Positions 8,921 to 19,452 are shown, numbered from the stretch's first letter. The stretch is DNA of 64,000 bases from Flavobacterium covae (GCA_019565575.1 CP067379.1:2232001-2296000); one strand, 5' to 3'. Made by a program: numbers and translations. The notes: generated from the letters alone by a model not told the origin.

Positions 8921-9442
8921 ATGAGTTCAATAAACATATTAGAGATTGCTGCGTATACAATTCCTTCTGTAGTGACAGCAGGTGTTGCTTATTATTTTTT
9001 TCAAGCATATTTCAAAGATCAACAAAATATGCGCTATTGGTTGTTACAAAAAGAAAATCAAAAAGACTCTTTACCTTTAAAATTACAAGCATACGAAAGA
9101 ATGGCTTTGTTTTTAGAACGTATTAATCCTTCTAAATTATTAATGAGAGTAGCCCCAATGAGTGAAGATAAAATGCTGTATGCTGTTTTTTTAATAGATC
9201 ATATAGAGCAAGAACTAGAACATAATATTACACAGCAAATCTATTTAACAGATAATTGTTGGAATGTTATTTTAACTGCTAAGAATACAGTTATACATAA
9301 CATTCAAAAAAATGCCAAAAACGAAAAAATAAAAAATGCTGATGATTTACGTCAAGTTATCGTAAGTCAGTTATCCCATCAAGAATCTCCTACATCGGTA
9401 GCTCTTGCGTATCTTAAAAAAGAAATAGGACAAGTTTTGTGA
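8921..9442 (+). CDS. Conserved flavobacterial membrane-anchored protein of unknown function
   Basis: This 173-residue protein has one N-terminal hydrophobic segment (about residues 8-28, AYTIPSVVTAGVAYYFFQAY) and a helical cytosolic domain. That domain includes PLKLQAYERMALFLERINPS (about 52-71) and QQIYLTDNCWNVI (about 106-118). I recall close relatives as uncharacterised proteins across Flavobacteriaceae. It is divergent from the helicase gene and separated from the next gene by about 60 bases. No catalytic motif is visible. Confidence 0.65.
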   Translation: MSSINILEIAAYTIPSVVTAGVAYYFFQAYFKDQQNMRYWLLQKENQKDSLPLKLQAYERMALFLERINPSKLLMRVAPMSEDKMLYAVFLIDHIEQELEHNITQQIYLTDNCWNVILTAKNTVIHNIQKNAKNEKIKNADDLRQVIVSQLSHQESPTSVALAYLKKEIGQVL

Positions 9443-9501
9443 TTTGTTTAAAAAAACAGATATTTTTTCGTTATTAAAAAAGGATTGTTTATTTTCGTTA
9501 A

Positions 9502-9852
9502 ATGAATAAAAAGATAAATATAGTTAGTTTCTTGCTACTAGGAGTGTTAGGCTTTGTCTTAGCATTCCAATCTTTGCATTCATTAGAACATTTAATAGAA
9601 CAATTAAGGACACCCCATTGTAAACATAAGTATGATCATTCGCATACGGTTGTTTCACATAGTCACCAAGATTTTGATGACTGTTTTGTTTGCCATTATT
9701 CTTTTGGTGATTACTTAAATTTTGTATTACCTACTATTGAATTTGAATCAATAGATTACAATACTGCGTATTTGTTTGGTTATATTGAGAAAGTAAGTTT
9801 TTTCAATGGCAGTTTACAAAATACCAGAGCACCTCCATTTTTTATTGTTTAA
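9502..9852 (+). CDS. Small His/Cys-rich secreted or membrane protein preceding a TonB receptor
   Basis: The 116-residue protein has an N-terminal hydrophobic segment (about 6-25, NIVSFLLLGVLGFVLAFQSL). A potential metal-binding cluster follows at about residues 38-67, with repeated H in CKHKYDHSHTVVSHSHQDFD and a CFVCH motif. The C-terminus is RAPPFFIV, resembling the RxPP ending of DUF2946-type proteins. It lies about 50 bases upstream of the TonB receptor and is probably cotranscribed. Histidine and cysteine content plus context suggest a role in transition-metal sensing or handling, which is inference. Confidence 0.6.
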   Translation: MNKKINIVSFLLLGVLGFVLAFQSLHSLEHLIEQLRTPHCKHKYDHSHTVVSHSHQDFDDCFVCHYSFGDYLNFVLPTIEFESIDYNTAYLFGYIEKVSFFNGSLQNTRAPPFFIV

Positions 9853-9900
9853 ATTATTATATATCCCACATATATTAACAATAAAAATATTCCAACTTAA

Positions 9901-12106
9901 ATGAGAAAAAAATAATAGCCCTATTATTGGGGCTTAATGCTATTGTATATAGTCAAAATATTCTGAAAGGAAAAGTTACAAACATAAATAAAGAAGAAAT
10001 AAAAGGAGTATCAATTTCAATTCCTGAACTGCACAAAGAAACAATAACAGATGATTTTGGGAACTTTAAAATAGATAAATTAGCATCAGGAGTTTTTTCA
10101 ATTATTTTATCACATCCAAATTACGATGTTTATACCTCAATAGTGATGTTGAATAAAAAGAGAATACCTATGATGTTGTTTTATTAGAAGAACATACACA
10201 TCATATAGAAGAAGTAATTGTTTCTACCGCATTTAATAAAGCTCAGAGCCAAAATGTAATGAAAGTAGAACATAGTTCATTAAAGGCATTACAACAAAAA
10301 GGAGGAGCAACATTAATGGAAAATATTGCTACAATACCTGGTATTTCTAACGTGTCAACAGGAGTATCAATAGGTAAACCTGTGATTAGAGGATTAAGTA
10401 GCAATCGTGTTTTAGTATATTCACAAGGTGTACGATTAGAAAATCAACAGTTTGGAGAAGAACACGGTTTAGGCTTGAGTGATAGCGGTGTAGAGAGTGT
10501 TGAAGTTATAAAAGGACCCGCTTCTCTATTATATGGTTCAGATGCTTTAGGAGGGGTCTTGTATTTTAATCCAGAAAAATTTGCACCATCAGGCGCTTAC
10601 GCCGCTCATTTTTCTCAAAAATATTTCAGTAATACTCAGGGAAGTTCTACAGGTTTTGGCTTGAAATCATCAGGTGAACATTGGAAATTTTCTATTAGAG
10701 GAGCACATAATACACACTCAGATTATTTGACAGGAGAAAATCAAAGAGTAACTAATTCACGTTTTAATGAAACAGATGCTAAAATAGCTTTAGGATATTA
10801 TCATTCAAGATTTTCATCTGTATTAAGATATAATATTAATAATCTAGATTTAGGCTTGCCAGAAGAATTGAGTGAGCAAAGTTTGTCTAAAAAAACGCTT
10901 GATCCCAAACAATTAATAATAGGTCAAATAGCCAGCTGGAATAATACATTATTTTTAAATAATTCAAAATTAGAAGCCGAAATAGGATATGTGGCTAATA
11001 AAAGAAAAGAATTTGAAAATTCACCAATAGCTTCATTGAATATGAATTTACAGACACTAAATTATAATCTAAAATATTACACTCCTAAAATAGGCAATCT
11101 TGAAACAATTGTAGGTGTACAAGGAATGTATCAAACTAATAAAAACTCTGGAGAAGAACTTTTAATACCTGATGCAAAAACAAATGATCTGGGTGTTTTG
11201 ATAACGTCTATGTATACTTGGAATAAAAAAGTTTTACAAGCAGGAATTCGTTTTGATAAAAGAAATGTAAAAACAGATTTACATGGAGAAGAAGGCGAAG
11301 AAGGATATTTTAAGCCCATTGATAAAAATTTTAGAAGTATTAATGCGTCTTTAGGTTATAAAACAAATTTGTTTGATAATTTTATTATGAGATTAAATCT
11401 AGCTACTGGATTTAGAGCACCTAATCTAGCTGAGCTTACATCTAACGGAGTGCATGAAGGAAGTAATCGTTATGAAAAAGGAAATGAAGATTTAAAAAAT
11501 GAACAAAATATTCAAGCAGATTTGAATTTAGAATACGGAAATTCTCATATCGAATTATTTGCTAATGGGTTTTATAACCATATAAAAAATTATATCTATA
11601 TAGCTCCAACAGGTGATCGTATAGATGACAAAGATGTTTATACTTATGAACAGACAAATGCTAAATTGTATGGAGGAGAAATGGGAGTACATTTACACCC
11701 GCATCCTATAGACTGGTTGCATATAACTTCTAGTTTTGAAATGGTAATAGGTAAAAAACAAAATGACGAATTTTTACCATTAATACCCGCAAACAAATGG
11801 ATGAATACGATAAAAGCCCAATTTAATATAAATAAGACAATAAAAGAAGGTTATCTTTTAGCTAACTATGAAACAAATTTTGCTCAAAATAATATTTCTA
11901 CTTTTGAAAAAAATACATCCTCTTACTCATTATTAAATTTTGGATTAGGAGGTGATTTTTCTGTTTTTAAATTAAATTTTAATTTGAATGTTGTAGCAAA
12001 TAATATATTAAATCAAAAATATATAGCCCATCTGTCTCGTTTAAAGACAGATAATATTCAAAATATGGGAAGAAATATTGTACTGGGAATTAATTTTAAA
12101 CTGTAA
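9901..12106 (+). CDS. TonB-dependent outer-membrane receptor (two frameshifts)
   Basis: Bridging two breaks gives about 735 residues. The order is a signal peptide (MRKKIIALLLGLNAIVYSQ), a carboxypeptidase-regulatory-like domain (about 22-95, GKVTNINKEEIKGVSISIPE), a plug (about 115-225, with NIATIPGISNV, GKPVIRGLSSNRVLV and GPASLLYGSDALGG) and a 22-strand-type barrel to the C-terminus (VLGINFKL). One A is missing in each of the runs 9906-9912 and 10155-10159. The plug resembles metal and cobalamin receptors, and the His-rich gene upstream favours metal uptake. The substrate is not proven. A terminator follows at 12125. Confidence 0.85.
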
Positions 12107-12124
12107 AATAATTCAGTTTTGGAC

Positions 12125-12160
12125 AAAAAAGCACTCTTTTCTTAAAGAGTGCCTTTTTTT
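12125..12160 (+). terminator. Intrinsic terminator after the TonB receptor
   Basis: GCACTCTTT pairs with AAAGAGTGC, flanked by six A on the left and a T7 tract on the right. Confidence 0.85.
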
Positions 12161-12185
12161 AACGTATTTCTAACATTTGAAAACG

Positions 12186-12193
12186 TATTTTTG
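12186..12193 (+). promoter_or_regulatory. -7 promoter box of the prolyl oligopeptidase gene
   Basis: TATTTTTG matches TAnnTTTG, 18 bases before the start codon. No clear TTTG -33 box stands at the standard distance. Confidence 0.45.
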
Positions 12194-12211
12194 TTTAAAA
12201 TAAATTAAAAA

Positions 12212-14329
12212 ATGAAAGTTTTAACATCTACAGTGATTTTGGCTACTAGTTTGGGGGCTATAGCACAATCTAAAATAAACATGAATTCTATGGAATATCC
12301 TGAAACAAAAAAAAAGGAACATGTTGATACCTATTTTGGAACAGCTATTCAGGATCCTTATCGTTGGCTTGAAGATGATCGTTCCTTAGAGACCGAGGCA
12401 TGGGTGAAGACTCAAAATACCGCTACCTATAAATATTTAGATCAAATACCTTATCGGGCTGTATTGAAAGAGCGTTTAGAAAAAATGTGGAATTATGAAA
12501 AAATTAGTTCCCCATTTATAGAAGGAGATTATACTTATTATTATAAGAATAATGGTTTGCAAAATCAATCTGTTTTATATAGAAAAGATAAGCAGGGAAA
12601 AGAAGAAGTATTTTTAGATCCTAATACATTTTCTAAAGATGGAACAACATCCTTAGCAGCTGTCAACTTTTCAGAAGATGGAAGTAAGGTAGCTTATCAA
12701 ATCTCTATAGGAGGATCAGATTGGAGAGAAATAATTATTATAGATGCCAAAACCAAAAAAATATTAGATACCAAAATAATAGACGTAAAATTTGGTGCAG
12801 TTTCTTGGTATAAAAATGAGGGTTTCTATTATTCCAGTTATGACAAGCCCAAAGGAAGTGAATTATCAGCTAAAACGGATCAACATAAGTTGTATTATCA
12901 TAAATTAGGAACCAAACAAAAAAATGATCAAATAATTTTTGGTTTAGATAAAAAAAGATTATATGTAGGAGGATTTGTAACAAGAGATAATCATTATTTA
13001 GTCATAACAGCATCTAATTCAACTTATGGTAATGAATTATATATAAAAGACTTAAGGAAAAATAATAGTCCGATTATAACCTTAGTAGATAATTTTGATT
13101 CAGATAATGATGTAATAGAAAATAAAGAAGATGTTTTTTATATAACAACGGATTATAAAGCACCCAATAAAAAAATTGTGACAGTTGATTTATCAAATCC
13201 AAAACAAGAAAATTGGAAAGATTTGATAAAAGAAACTACGGATGTATTAACTTCCACGGTGGGAGCTGGATATATTTTTACACACTATATGCAAGATGCC
13301 GTTTCTATGGTAAAACAATATGATTTTTCAGGAAACTTAATACGCATAATTAAATTGCCAGGAATAGGTTCAGCAAGTGGTTTTGCTGGAAAACCAAAAG
13401 ATAAAACATTATATTTTTCTTTTTCCAATTATTACACTCCTAATAGTATTTATTCTTTAAATCCAGAAACAGGAGAGACGGCTATTTATCAGAAACCTAA
13501 AGTAGACTTTCAGAGTGATCTGTATGAATCAAAACAAGTGTTTTATAAATCTAAAGATGGAACAAAAGTTCCAATGATTATAACATATAAAAAAGGGACT
13601 AAATTAAACGGGAAAAATCCAACTATATTATATGGATATGGAGGATTTAATATAAGTTTAATGCCTAATTTTAGTGTTTCAAATGCACTTTGGTTAGAAA
13701 ATGGAGGAGTTTATGCCGTAGCCAATTTGCGTGGAGGAGGTGAATATGGTAAAAAATGGCATATAGCAGGAACTAAATTGCAAAAACAAAATGTTTTTAA
13801 TGATTTTATAGCAGCAGCAGAATATCTCATAAAAAATAAATTTACATCTAGTGATTTTTTAGCAATTCGAGGAGGTTCTAATGGAGGTTTATTAGTAGGA
13901 GCAACCATGACACAGCGTCCTGATTTAATGAAAGTAGCTTTGCCAGCCGTTGGAGTGTTAGATATGTTACGCTATCATACCTTTACCGCAGGAGCAGGAT
14001 GGAGGTACGATTATGGAACAACAGAAGATAGTAAAGAAATGTTTGAGTATCTCAAAAAATATTCGCCAATACATAATGTCAAAAAAGGAGTAAAATATCC
14101 AGCAACCTTAGTAACTACGGGAGATCATGATGATAGAGTAGTGCCTGCACACAGTTTTAAGTTTGTATCAGAACTTCAAGATAAGCAATCAGGAACAAAC
14201 CCCACTTTGATACGTATTGATATAAATGCAGGACATGGAGCTGGAAAATCAGTTTCCGCTACTATAAATGAAAATGTAGATATACAAGCATTTACATTAT
14301 GGAATATGGGGATCAAAAAAATAAATTAG
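12212..14329 (+). CDS. Prolyl oligopeptidase (S9A), secreted
   Basis: The 705-residue serine peptidase cleaves after proline in short peptides. A signal peptide (residues 1-18, ending ATSLGAIAQ) predicts export to the periplasm. The beta-propeller domain spans roughly residues 90-440, opened by DPYRWLEDD. The alpha/beta-hydrolase domain carries the nucleophile in RGGSNGGLLVG (Ser about 556), the acid in TTGDHDDRVVPAHS (about 641) and the histidine in INAGHGAGKS (about 675). This spacing is very close to that of the porcine enzyme. The start has a promoter box 18 bases upstream. It is monocistronic between two terminators. Confidence 0.93.
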   Translation: MKVLTSTVILATSLGAIAQSKINMNSMEYPETKKKEHVDTYFGTAIQDPYRWLEDDRSLETEAWVKTQNTATYKYLDQIPYRAVLKERLEKMWNYEKISSPFIEGDYTYYYKNNGLQNQSVLYRKDKQGKEEVFLDPNTFSKDGTTSLAAVNFSEDGSKVAYQISIGGSDWREIIIIDAKTKKILDTKIIDVKFGAVSWYKNEGFYYSSYDKPKGSELSAKTDQHKLYYHKLGTKQKNDQIIFGLDKKRLYVGGFVTRDNHYLVITASNSTYGNELYIKDLRKNNSPIITLVDNFDSDNDVIENKEDVFYITTDYKAPNKKIVTVDLSNPKQENWKDLIKETTDVLTSTVGAGYIFTHYMQDAVSMVKQYDFSGNLIRIIKLPGIGSASGFAGKPKDKTLYFSFSNYYTPNSIYSLNPETGETAIYQKPKVDFQSDLYESKQVFYKSKDGTKVPMIITYKKGTKLNGKNPTILYGYGGFNISLMPNFSVSNALWLENGGVYAVANLRGGGEYGKKWHIAGTKLQKQNVFNDFIAAAEYLIKNKFTSSDFLAIRGGSNGGLLVGATMTQRPDLMKVALPAVGVLDMLRYHTFTAGAGWRYDYGTTEDSKEMFEYLKKYSPIHNVKKGVKYPATLVTTGDHDDRVVPAHSFKFVSELQDKQSGTNPTLIRIDINAGHGAGKSVSATINENVDIQAFTLWNMGIKKIN

Positions 14330-14361
14330 CATAAAAATATTTTATGTAATATAAAAAAAAT

Positions 14362-14398
14362 AAAATCGTCTGAACACAAACAGACGGTTTTTTTTTTG
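14362..14398 (+). terminator. Intrinsic terminator after prolyl oligopeptidase
   Basis: CGTCTG pairs with CAGACG across ten bases and is followed by ten T. Confidence 0.85.
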
Positions 14399-14541
14399 AA
14401 GTGAATTTATATCATTAAAAGATTCTTTTTATAGAAACTAATTTACCCTATCTTTAGTTATATTATAAAGAATATTTGATTAAATAAAAAAATAAAATCT
14501 AAAAATTATTTTTAAAAATTTTAGATAATTCTTAATTATAG

Positions 14542-14549
14542 TATCTTTG
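14542..14549 (+). promoter_or_regulatory. -7 promoter box of ffh
   Basis: TATCTTTG fits the TAnnTTTG consensus 25 bases before the ffh start. Confidence 0.6.
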
Positions 14550-14573
14550 CAACTTCTAAAAAAATAAGGAATT

Positions 14574-15923
14574 ATGTTTAATAATTTATCAGAGAAGTTA
14601 GATAAGGCGTTTCATATATTAAAAGGACACGGTAAAATTACAGAAGTAAATGTTGCGGATACCTTAAAAGAGGTGCGTCGTGCGTTGCTTGATGCTGATG
14701 TTAATTTTAAAATTGCAAAAGATTTTACAACAAGAGTAAAAGAAAAAGCATTAGGACAAGATGTATTAACAACCTTACAACCAGGGCAGTTATTAGTTAA
14801 AATCGTAAAAGATGAATTAACAGAGCTAATGGGAGGTGATGCGCAAGGAATTAATCTATCAGGAAATTTCTCTGTTATCTTGATGTCTGGTTTACAAGGT
14901 TCAGGAAAAACAACTTTCTCAGGTAAATTAGCTAATTTCTTAAAAACAAAGAAAAATAAAAAACCCCTATTAGTTGCCTGTGATATTTATCGTCCAGCAG
15001 CTATTAACCAACTACATGTTGTAGGAGAACAAATAGGTGTAGAAGTATATTCAGAACCAGAAAATAAAAATGCAGTTGAAATAGCACAAAATGCTATCAA
15101 ATACGCTAAATCAAATGGGTTTACCGTAGTTATAGTCGATACAGCAGGACGTTTAGCAGTTGATGAAGAAATGATGACAGAAATTGCTAATGTTCATAAA
15201 ACAATTACACCAAATGAAACCTTGTTTGTAGTAGACTCAATGACAGGTCAAGATGCAGTCAATACAGCCAAAGCATTTAATGATCGTTTAAATTTTGATG
15301 GAGTTGTTCTTACGAAATTAGATGGAGATACACGTGGAGGTGCTGCTATATCAATTAAATCCGTTGTTAACAAACCTATTAAATTTATTGGTACAGGTGA
15401 AAAAATGGATGCTATTGATGTGTTTTATCCAGAACGTATGGCAGACCGTATTTTGGGAATGGGAGACGTTGTGTCTTTAGTAGAACGTGCCCAAGCACAG
15501 TACGATGAAGAAGAAGCTCGTAAATTACAACGTAAGATTGCTAAAAATGAATTTGGTTTTGATGACTTCTTAGCTCAAATACAACAAGTTAAGAAAATGG
15601 GGAATATGAAAGATCTTGTAGGTATGATACCAGGAGCAAGTAAAGCCCTAAAAGATGTAGAAATTGAAGATGATGCTTTCAGACACATTGAAGCTATTAT
15701 TTACTCTATGACACCAGCAGAAAGAAGTAAACCCTCATTAATTGATACTAAACGTAAAAATAGAATAGCCAAAGGATCAGGTAGAAAAATAGAGGAAGTA
15801 AATCAGTTGTTAAAACAATTTGATCAAATGAGTAAAATGATGAAAATGATGCAAGGTCCAGGAGGAAAACAATTAATGAAAATGATGGGAGGAATGAAAG
15901 GAGGACTTCCAGGAATGAAATAA
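14574..15923 (+). CDS. ffh: Signal recognition particle GTPase Ffh
   Basis: The 449-residue protein binds signal sequences on ribosomes with the SRP RNA and hands them to FtsY. An N-terminal helical N domain (1-85) leads to the GTPase domain with GLQGSGKTTFSGKLA (about 107), CDIYRPAA (about 137), VDTAGRL (about 187) and LTKLDGDTRGG (about 246). The methionine-rich M domain (about 300-449) ends in KMMKMMQGPGGKQLMKMMGG. Length is typical. No SRP RNA gene is recognisable nearby. It has its own promoter box and terminator. Confidence 0.97.
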   Translation: MFNNLSEKLDKAFHILKGHGKITEVNVADTLKEVRRALLDADVNFKIAKDFTTRVKEKALGQDVLTTLQPGQLLVKIVKDELTELMGGDAQGINLSGNFSVILMSGLQGSGKTTFSGKLANFLKTKKNKKPLLVACDIYRPAAINQLHVVGEQIGVEVYSEPENKNAVEIAQNAIKYAKSNGFTVVIVDTAGRLAVDEEMMTEIANVHKTITPNETLFVVDSMTGQDAVNTAKAFNDRLNFDGVVLTKLDGDTRGGAAISIKSVVNKPIKFIGTGEKMDAIDVFYPERMADRILGMGDVVSLVERAQAQYDEEEARKLQRKIAKNEFGFDDFLAQIQQVKKMGNMKDLVGMIPGASKALKDVEIEDDAFRHIEAIIYSMTPAERSKPSLIDTKRKNRIAKGSGRKIEEVNQLLKQFDQMSKMMKMMQGPGGKQLMKMMGGMKGGLPGMK

Positions 15924-15953
15924 AAAAGGTGCGTGTTTTCGCGCCTTTTTATT
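15922..15953 (+). terminator. Intrinsic terminator of ffh
   Basis: AAAAAAGGTGCG pairs with CGCGCCTTTTT across a short TGTTTT loop, beginning at the stop codon. Confidence 0.85.
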
Positions 15954-15992
15954 TTAATTTAAATTAAAACACAACACACAAAAAAAATAATA

Positions 15993-16880
15993 ATGCAAAT
16001 TTTAGACGGGAAAAAAGTTTCTGAAGACATCAAAAATGAAATAGCAGCACAAGTTCAAACAATGAAAGCAAAAGGAGAAAAAGTACCTCATTTAGCCGCT
16101 TTGATTGTAGGAAATGATGGTGCTAGTTTAACCTATGTAGGAAGTAAAGTAAAAGCATGCGAAAAAGTTGGCTTTGAATCTACTTTAATCAAAATGCCTA
16201 GTACTACTTCTGAAACAGAGTTGCTTAAAAAAATAAAAGAATTAAATGAGAATGACGAAATAGACGGTTTTATAGTTCAGTTACCCCTGCCAGAACAAAT
16301 TGATACACAAAAAATTTTAATGGCAATTGATCCCAGTAAAGACGTAGATGGATTTCATCCTGAAAATTTCGGAAAAATGGCATTAGATATGTCAACCTTT
16401 ATTCCCGCTACACCATTTGGTATTTTAGAATTATTAGAACGCTATAATGTTGAAACAAAAGGAAAACACACAGTAGTTATTGGACGTAGTCATATTGTTG
16501 GAAGACCAATGAGTATTTTAATGGGAAGAAAAGGATTTCCAGGAAATTCAACAGTCACCTTAACTCATAGTCATACTAAAAACATTAATCAAATTACATC
16601 ACAAGCTGATATTATTATTTCTGCTTTAGGAGTGCCTGGTTTTTTGAAAGCAGAAATGATTAAAGATGATGCAGTAATTATAGATGTTGGAATTACAAGA
16701 GTACTCGATGAAACCAATCCAAAAGGATATGTGATAAAAGGAGATGTAGATTTTGAAAATGTTTCTAAAAAAGCATCTTATATAACCCCTGTTCCAGGAG
16801 GTGTGGGGCCTATGACAATTGCTATGTTGTTGAAAAATACATTACTAGCTCGTGAGTTTAAGATAGAAAGGGCTAGGTGA
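15993..16880 (+). CDS. folD: Bifunctional methylenetetrahydrofolate dehydrogenase / methenyltetrahydrofolate cyclohydrolase
   Basis: The 295-residue cytosolic enzyme interconverts 5,10-methylene- and 10-formyl-tetrahydrofolate using NADP. Family signatures are SLTYVGSKVKACEKVGFES with the catalytic Tyr/Lys pair (about 48-66), GFIVQLPLPEQ (about 91-101) and KDVDGFHPENFGKM (about 117-130). The dinucleotide-binding VVIGRSHIVGRPMS (about 161-174) and YITPVPGGVGPMT (about 265-277) complete the set. Length matches the family. It lies about 40 bases after the ffh terminator and is probably transcribed independently. Confidence 0.97.
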   Translation: MQILDGKKVSEDIKNEIAAQVQTMKAKGEKVPHLAALIVGNDGASLTYVGSKVKACEKVGFESTLIKMPSTTSETELLKKIKELNENDEIDGFIVQLPLPEQIDTQKILMAIDPSKDVDGFHPENFGKMALDMSTFIPATPFGILELLERYNVETKGKHTVVIGRSHIVGRPMSILMGRKGFPGNSTVTLTHSHTKNINQITSQADIIISALGVPGFLKAEMIKDDAVIIDVGITRVLDETNPKGYVIKGDVDFENVSKKASYITPVPGGVGPMTIAMLLKNTLLAREFKIERAR

Positions 16881-17034
16881 TTTTTTTAAGATAAACATAC
16901 GTTTCTTACCTCACATATAAGAAAATATTTATAAGTAAATGTTATTTAATCTTTTTAAATTATAAGATAATCCAATGGAGTAATCGTAAATTTAAATGTT
17001 TTTTAGCTATCCTTTTTCACATTATTAAAAAAAA

Positions 17035-17526
17035 ATGAAAATTATTGAAGCACAAAAGAAAGATATAGAAAAAATCAGGAATTTAGCTTATACTATTTGG
17101 CCTGATACTTACGGTGAAATTTTAGATCTAAAACAAATAGAATACATGCTGGATTCGTTTTATAATGAAGATAATTTATTATTACAAATGAATACTAACC
17201 AGAAATTTTTATTAGTAAAAAATGATTCCCAATATTTAGGTTTTGCTTCCTATGAAATAAACTCAAAAGCTAAAAAGACAAAACTGCATAAAATCTATAT
17301 ACTTCCAAATTTACAAGGAAAGGGAATAGGTAGACTCTTGTTAAATGAGATAGAAAATAGAGCCAAAAAAGCCCATAATTTATACCTCTATTTAAATGTT
17401 AATAAATATAATAAAGCATTGTATTTTTATAAAAAAATAGGATTTGAAATAATAAAAGAGGAAGTAATTGAAATAGGTGAGGGGTACGTTATGGATGATT
17501 TTGTACTTGAAAAAAAAATGGGATAA
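17035..17526 (+). CDS. GNAT-family N-acetyltransferase
   Basis: The 163-residue protein has one GNAT domain: beta strands around KFLLVKNDSQYLGFASYEI (about 58-76), then LHKIYILPNLQGKGIGRLLL (about 86-105). The latter contains the acetyl-CoA pyrophosphate loop Q-G-K-G-I-G. The region NVNKYNKALYFYKKIGFEII (about 121-140) is the usual C-terminal strand-helix. The acceptor substrate cannot be read from the sequence. It is monocistronic, ending at a bidirectional terminator. Confidence 0.88.
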   Translation: MKIIEAQKKDIEKIRNLAYTIWPDTYGEILDLKQIEYMLDSFYNEDNLLLQMNTNQKFLLVKNDSQYLGFASYEINSKAKKTKLHKIYILPNLQGKGIGRLLLNEIENRAKKAHNLYLYLNVNKYNKALYFYKKIGFEIIKEEVIEIGEGYVMDDFVLEKKMG

Positions 17527-17590
17527 TGATTCAGTAGTTTTCTTTGAATTAAATAAACCTTAAAGAAACAAGGAAAAATAAGGTATTTAA

Positions 17591-17640
17591 AAAACGGGTT
17601 TGATGAAAATAAATTTTTATACAAACCCGTTTTATATTTT
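17591..17640. terminator. Bidirectional terminator between convergent genes
   Basis: AAAACGGGTTTG pairs perfectly with CAAACCCGTTTT across 19 bases. It serves the acetyltransferase on the plus strand and the small gene ending at 17640 on the minus strand. Confidence 0.8.
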
Positions 17641-18023
17641 TATTTAATTTTAGTAATATTTTTTAAAACAGCTTTATCTTCAAAGTTTTCTATTTCTAAT
17701 TCAATAGACTGTTTTTTAGTAGTAAACCCTTCTATTATGTAGCATTTTCCACCTGATTTAGTTTGAATGTTACTTCTGCTAAAATCTACATCACCATAAG
17801 TTAAAGTGTTTTTAATATCAGTGGTATCAATCCATTTTTCTGATAAAATTTGAGAAGCTTCTTTTGAGTAATGAAATGGTTTTGAACGTAAGTTGTTTAA
17901 AACGCGATCATTTGGGAAATAACTACAGCTTGTCTTTTTTTGATTTAAAACAAAAAATAATACAATGCTACCTCCTAATACACCAAACAAATAATAAGCT
18001 AAGCGATATGTAAATGTACTCAT
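17640..18023 (-). CDS. DUF4258-like small protein with N-terminal membrane segment
   Basis: This 127-residue protein has a transmembrane segment at about residues 8-27 (LAYYLFGVLGGSIVLFFVLN). The small domain behind it begins FHYSKEASQILSEKWIDTTD and continues with YGDVDFSRSNIQTKSGGKCY. This HYSK..A....L...WI..T.I...L...G.V pattern resembles DUF4258, a fold related to small toxin-like domains, though no activity is established for these anchored versions. It lies 36 bases downstream of the alanine dehydrogenase gene and is probably its operon partner. Confidence 0.65.
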   Translation of the reverse strand: MSTFTYRLAYYLFGVLGGSIVLFFVLNQKKTSCSYFPNDRVLNNLRSKPFHYSKEASQILSEKWIDTTDIKNTLTYGDVDFSRSNIQTKSGGKCYIIEGFTTKKQSIELEIENFEDKAVLKNITKIK

Positions 18024-18059
18024 TTAATTTTTTTTTGCAAAAGTAGTAAATCTTATGAA

Positions 18060-19251
18060 CTAAAATACGATTAGGTTAATATCTCTATAAGTTAAACTAA
18101 ACCATTCACCTATCGTTTTGTTACTTAAAATTCCATGATAAAAGTAAATCCCATTTCTTAGTCCTGAGTCACAGCGTATAGCGCTTTCTATTCCTCCGTC
18201 ATCTGCAATTTGTAGTAGATAAGGCGTTATAATATTACTAATAGAAAGAGATGCTGTTTTTGCATAACGAGAAGGTATATTCGGGACACAATAATGCGTT
18301 ACACCATGTTTTACAAAAGTAGGGTTTTCGTGTGTTGTAATTTCTGAAGTCTCAAAACAACCTCCAGTATCTATGCTAACATCTACTATTACAGAGCCTT
18401 TTTTCATGTGCCCTATCATGTCTTCGGTTACTACAACAGGCGTTCTGTGTTTGCCTCGCATTGCACCTATAGCTACATCACATCTTCTTAAAGATTTTAG
18501 TAGCGTTTTGTTTTGTATTGTTGAGGTAAAAATACGTTGTTGTAAGTTGTTTTGTAAACGTCGTAATTTGGTAATTGAGTTATCAAAAACTTTTACCGAA
18601 GCACCTAAACCAAGAGCCGTTTTAACAGCATATTCCGCTACAGTGCCAGCTCCTAAAATGATAACTTCAGTGGGTCTTACTCCTGTAATATTGCCAAAAA
18701 GCAACCCGTTTCCTTCTTTGTTACAGGTCATTAATTCTGCTGCTATTAGAATTGAGGCCGTCCCTGCAATTTCACTTAAAGACTTAACAGCAGGAAAAGA
18801 ATTGTCATCATCTTTTAAATATTCAAAAGCAAGAGCTGTTATTTTCTTTTTTTTGAGAGCTTCAAAATATTCTTTTTACGCGTTTTTATTTGTAATGCTG
18901 AAATAAGAATTGTTTGAGATTTCATCATTTCTATTTCTTCTTGAGTAGGAGGTTCTACTTTAAGAATCATAGGACAAGCAAAAACTTTTTTGGTATCGTT
19001 AGTAATTTCTGCTCCTGCATCACTATAATCCTTATCGCTATAGCTAGCATTTTTACCAGCTCCTGCCTCAATTAGGACTCTATGACCATGACTAACAATT
19101 GCATTGACAGCATCAGGTGTCAAACAAATGCGTCGCTCTTGAAATGCGGTTTCTTTTGGAATACCAATAAAAAGTTCGCTTTTGTGTTTGGTAACTTCCA
19201 GTTTTTCTTCTTGTGGAAGTAACTCTTTTTGCTAAAAGGAGTAATGGCCAT
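18060..19251 (-). CDS. ald: Alanine dehydrogenase (two frameshifts)
   Basis: Bridging two breaks gives about 397 residues of the flavobacterial type. It starts MAITPFSK at 19251, then GIPKETAFQERRICLTPDAV, AGKNASYSDKDYSDAGAEI, LQIKTRKKEYFEAL, the NAD-binding VIILGAGTVAEYAVKTALGL and the conserved VIVDVSIDTGGCFETSE. NIPSRYAKTASLSISNII closes the core. The enzyme interconverts L-alanine with pyruvate and ammonia using NAD. One A appears missing at the T runs 18873-18877 and 19226-19230; both corrections restore the family sequence. The small gene at 17640 follows. Confidence 0.88.
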
Positions 19252-19452
19252 GATGATATTTTATATAGGAACAAATTACGAAAAAATCTTAATGGGAACA
19301 AAATTACCTTTTGTTTTATTTTGAATTCTAAATCTGTATAAGTTACAAAACTTCATTTGTTAGTTGAATTTAAAAATAAGAACTATTTTATATGATTGAA
19401 TGTTTGAAATTAATTATGTTTTTTAAAATAGTTCATTGTTTTTATATGGATT

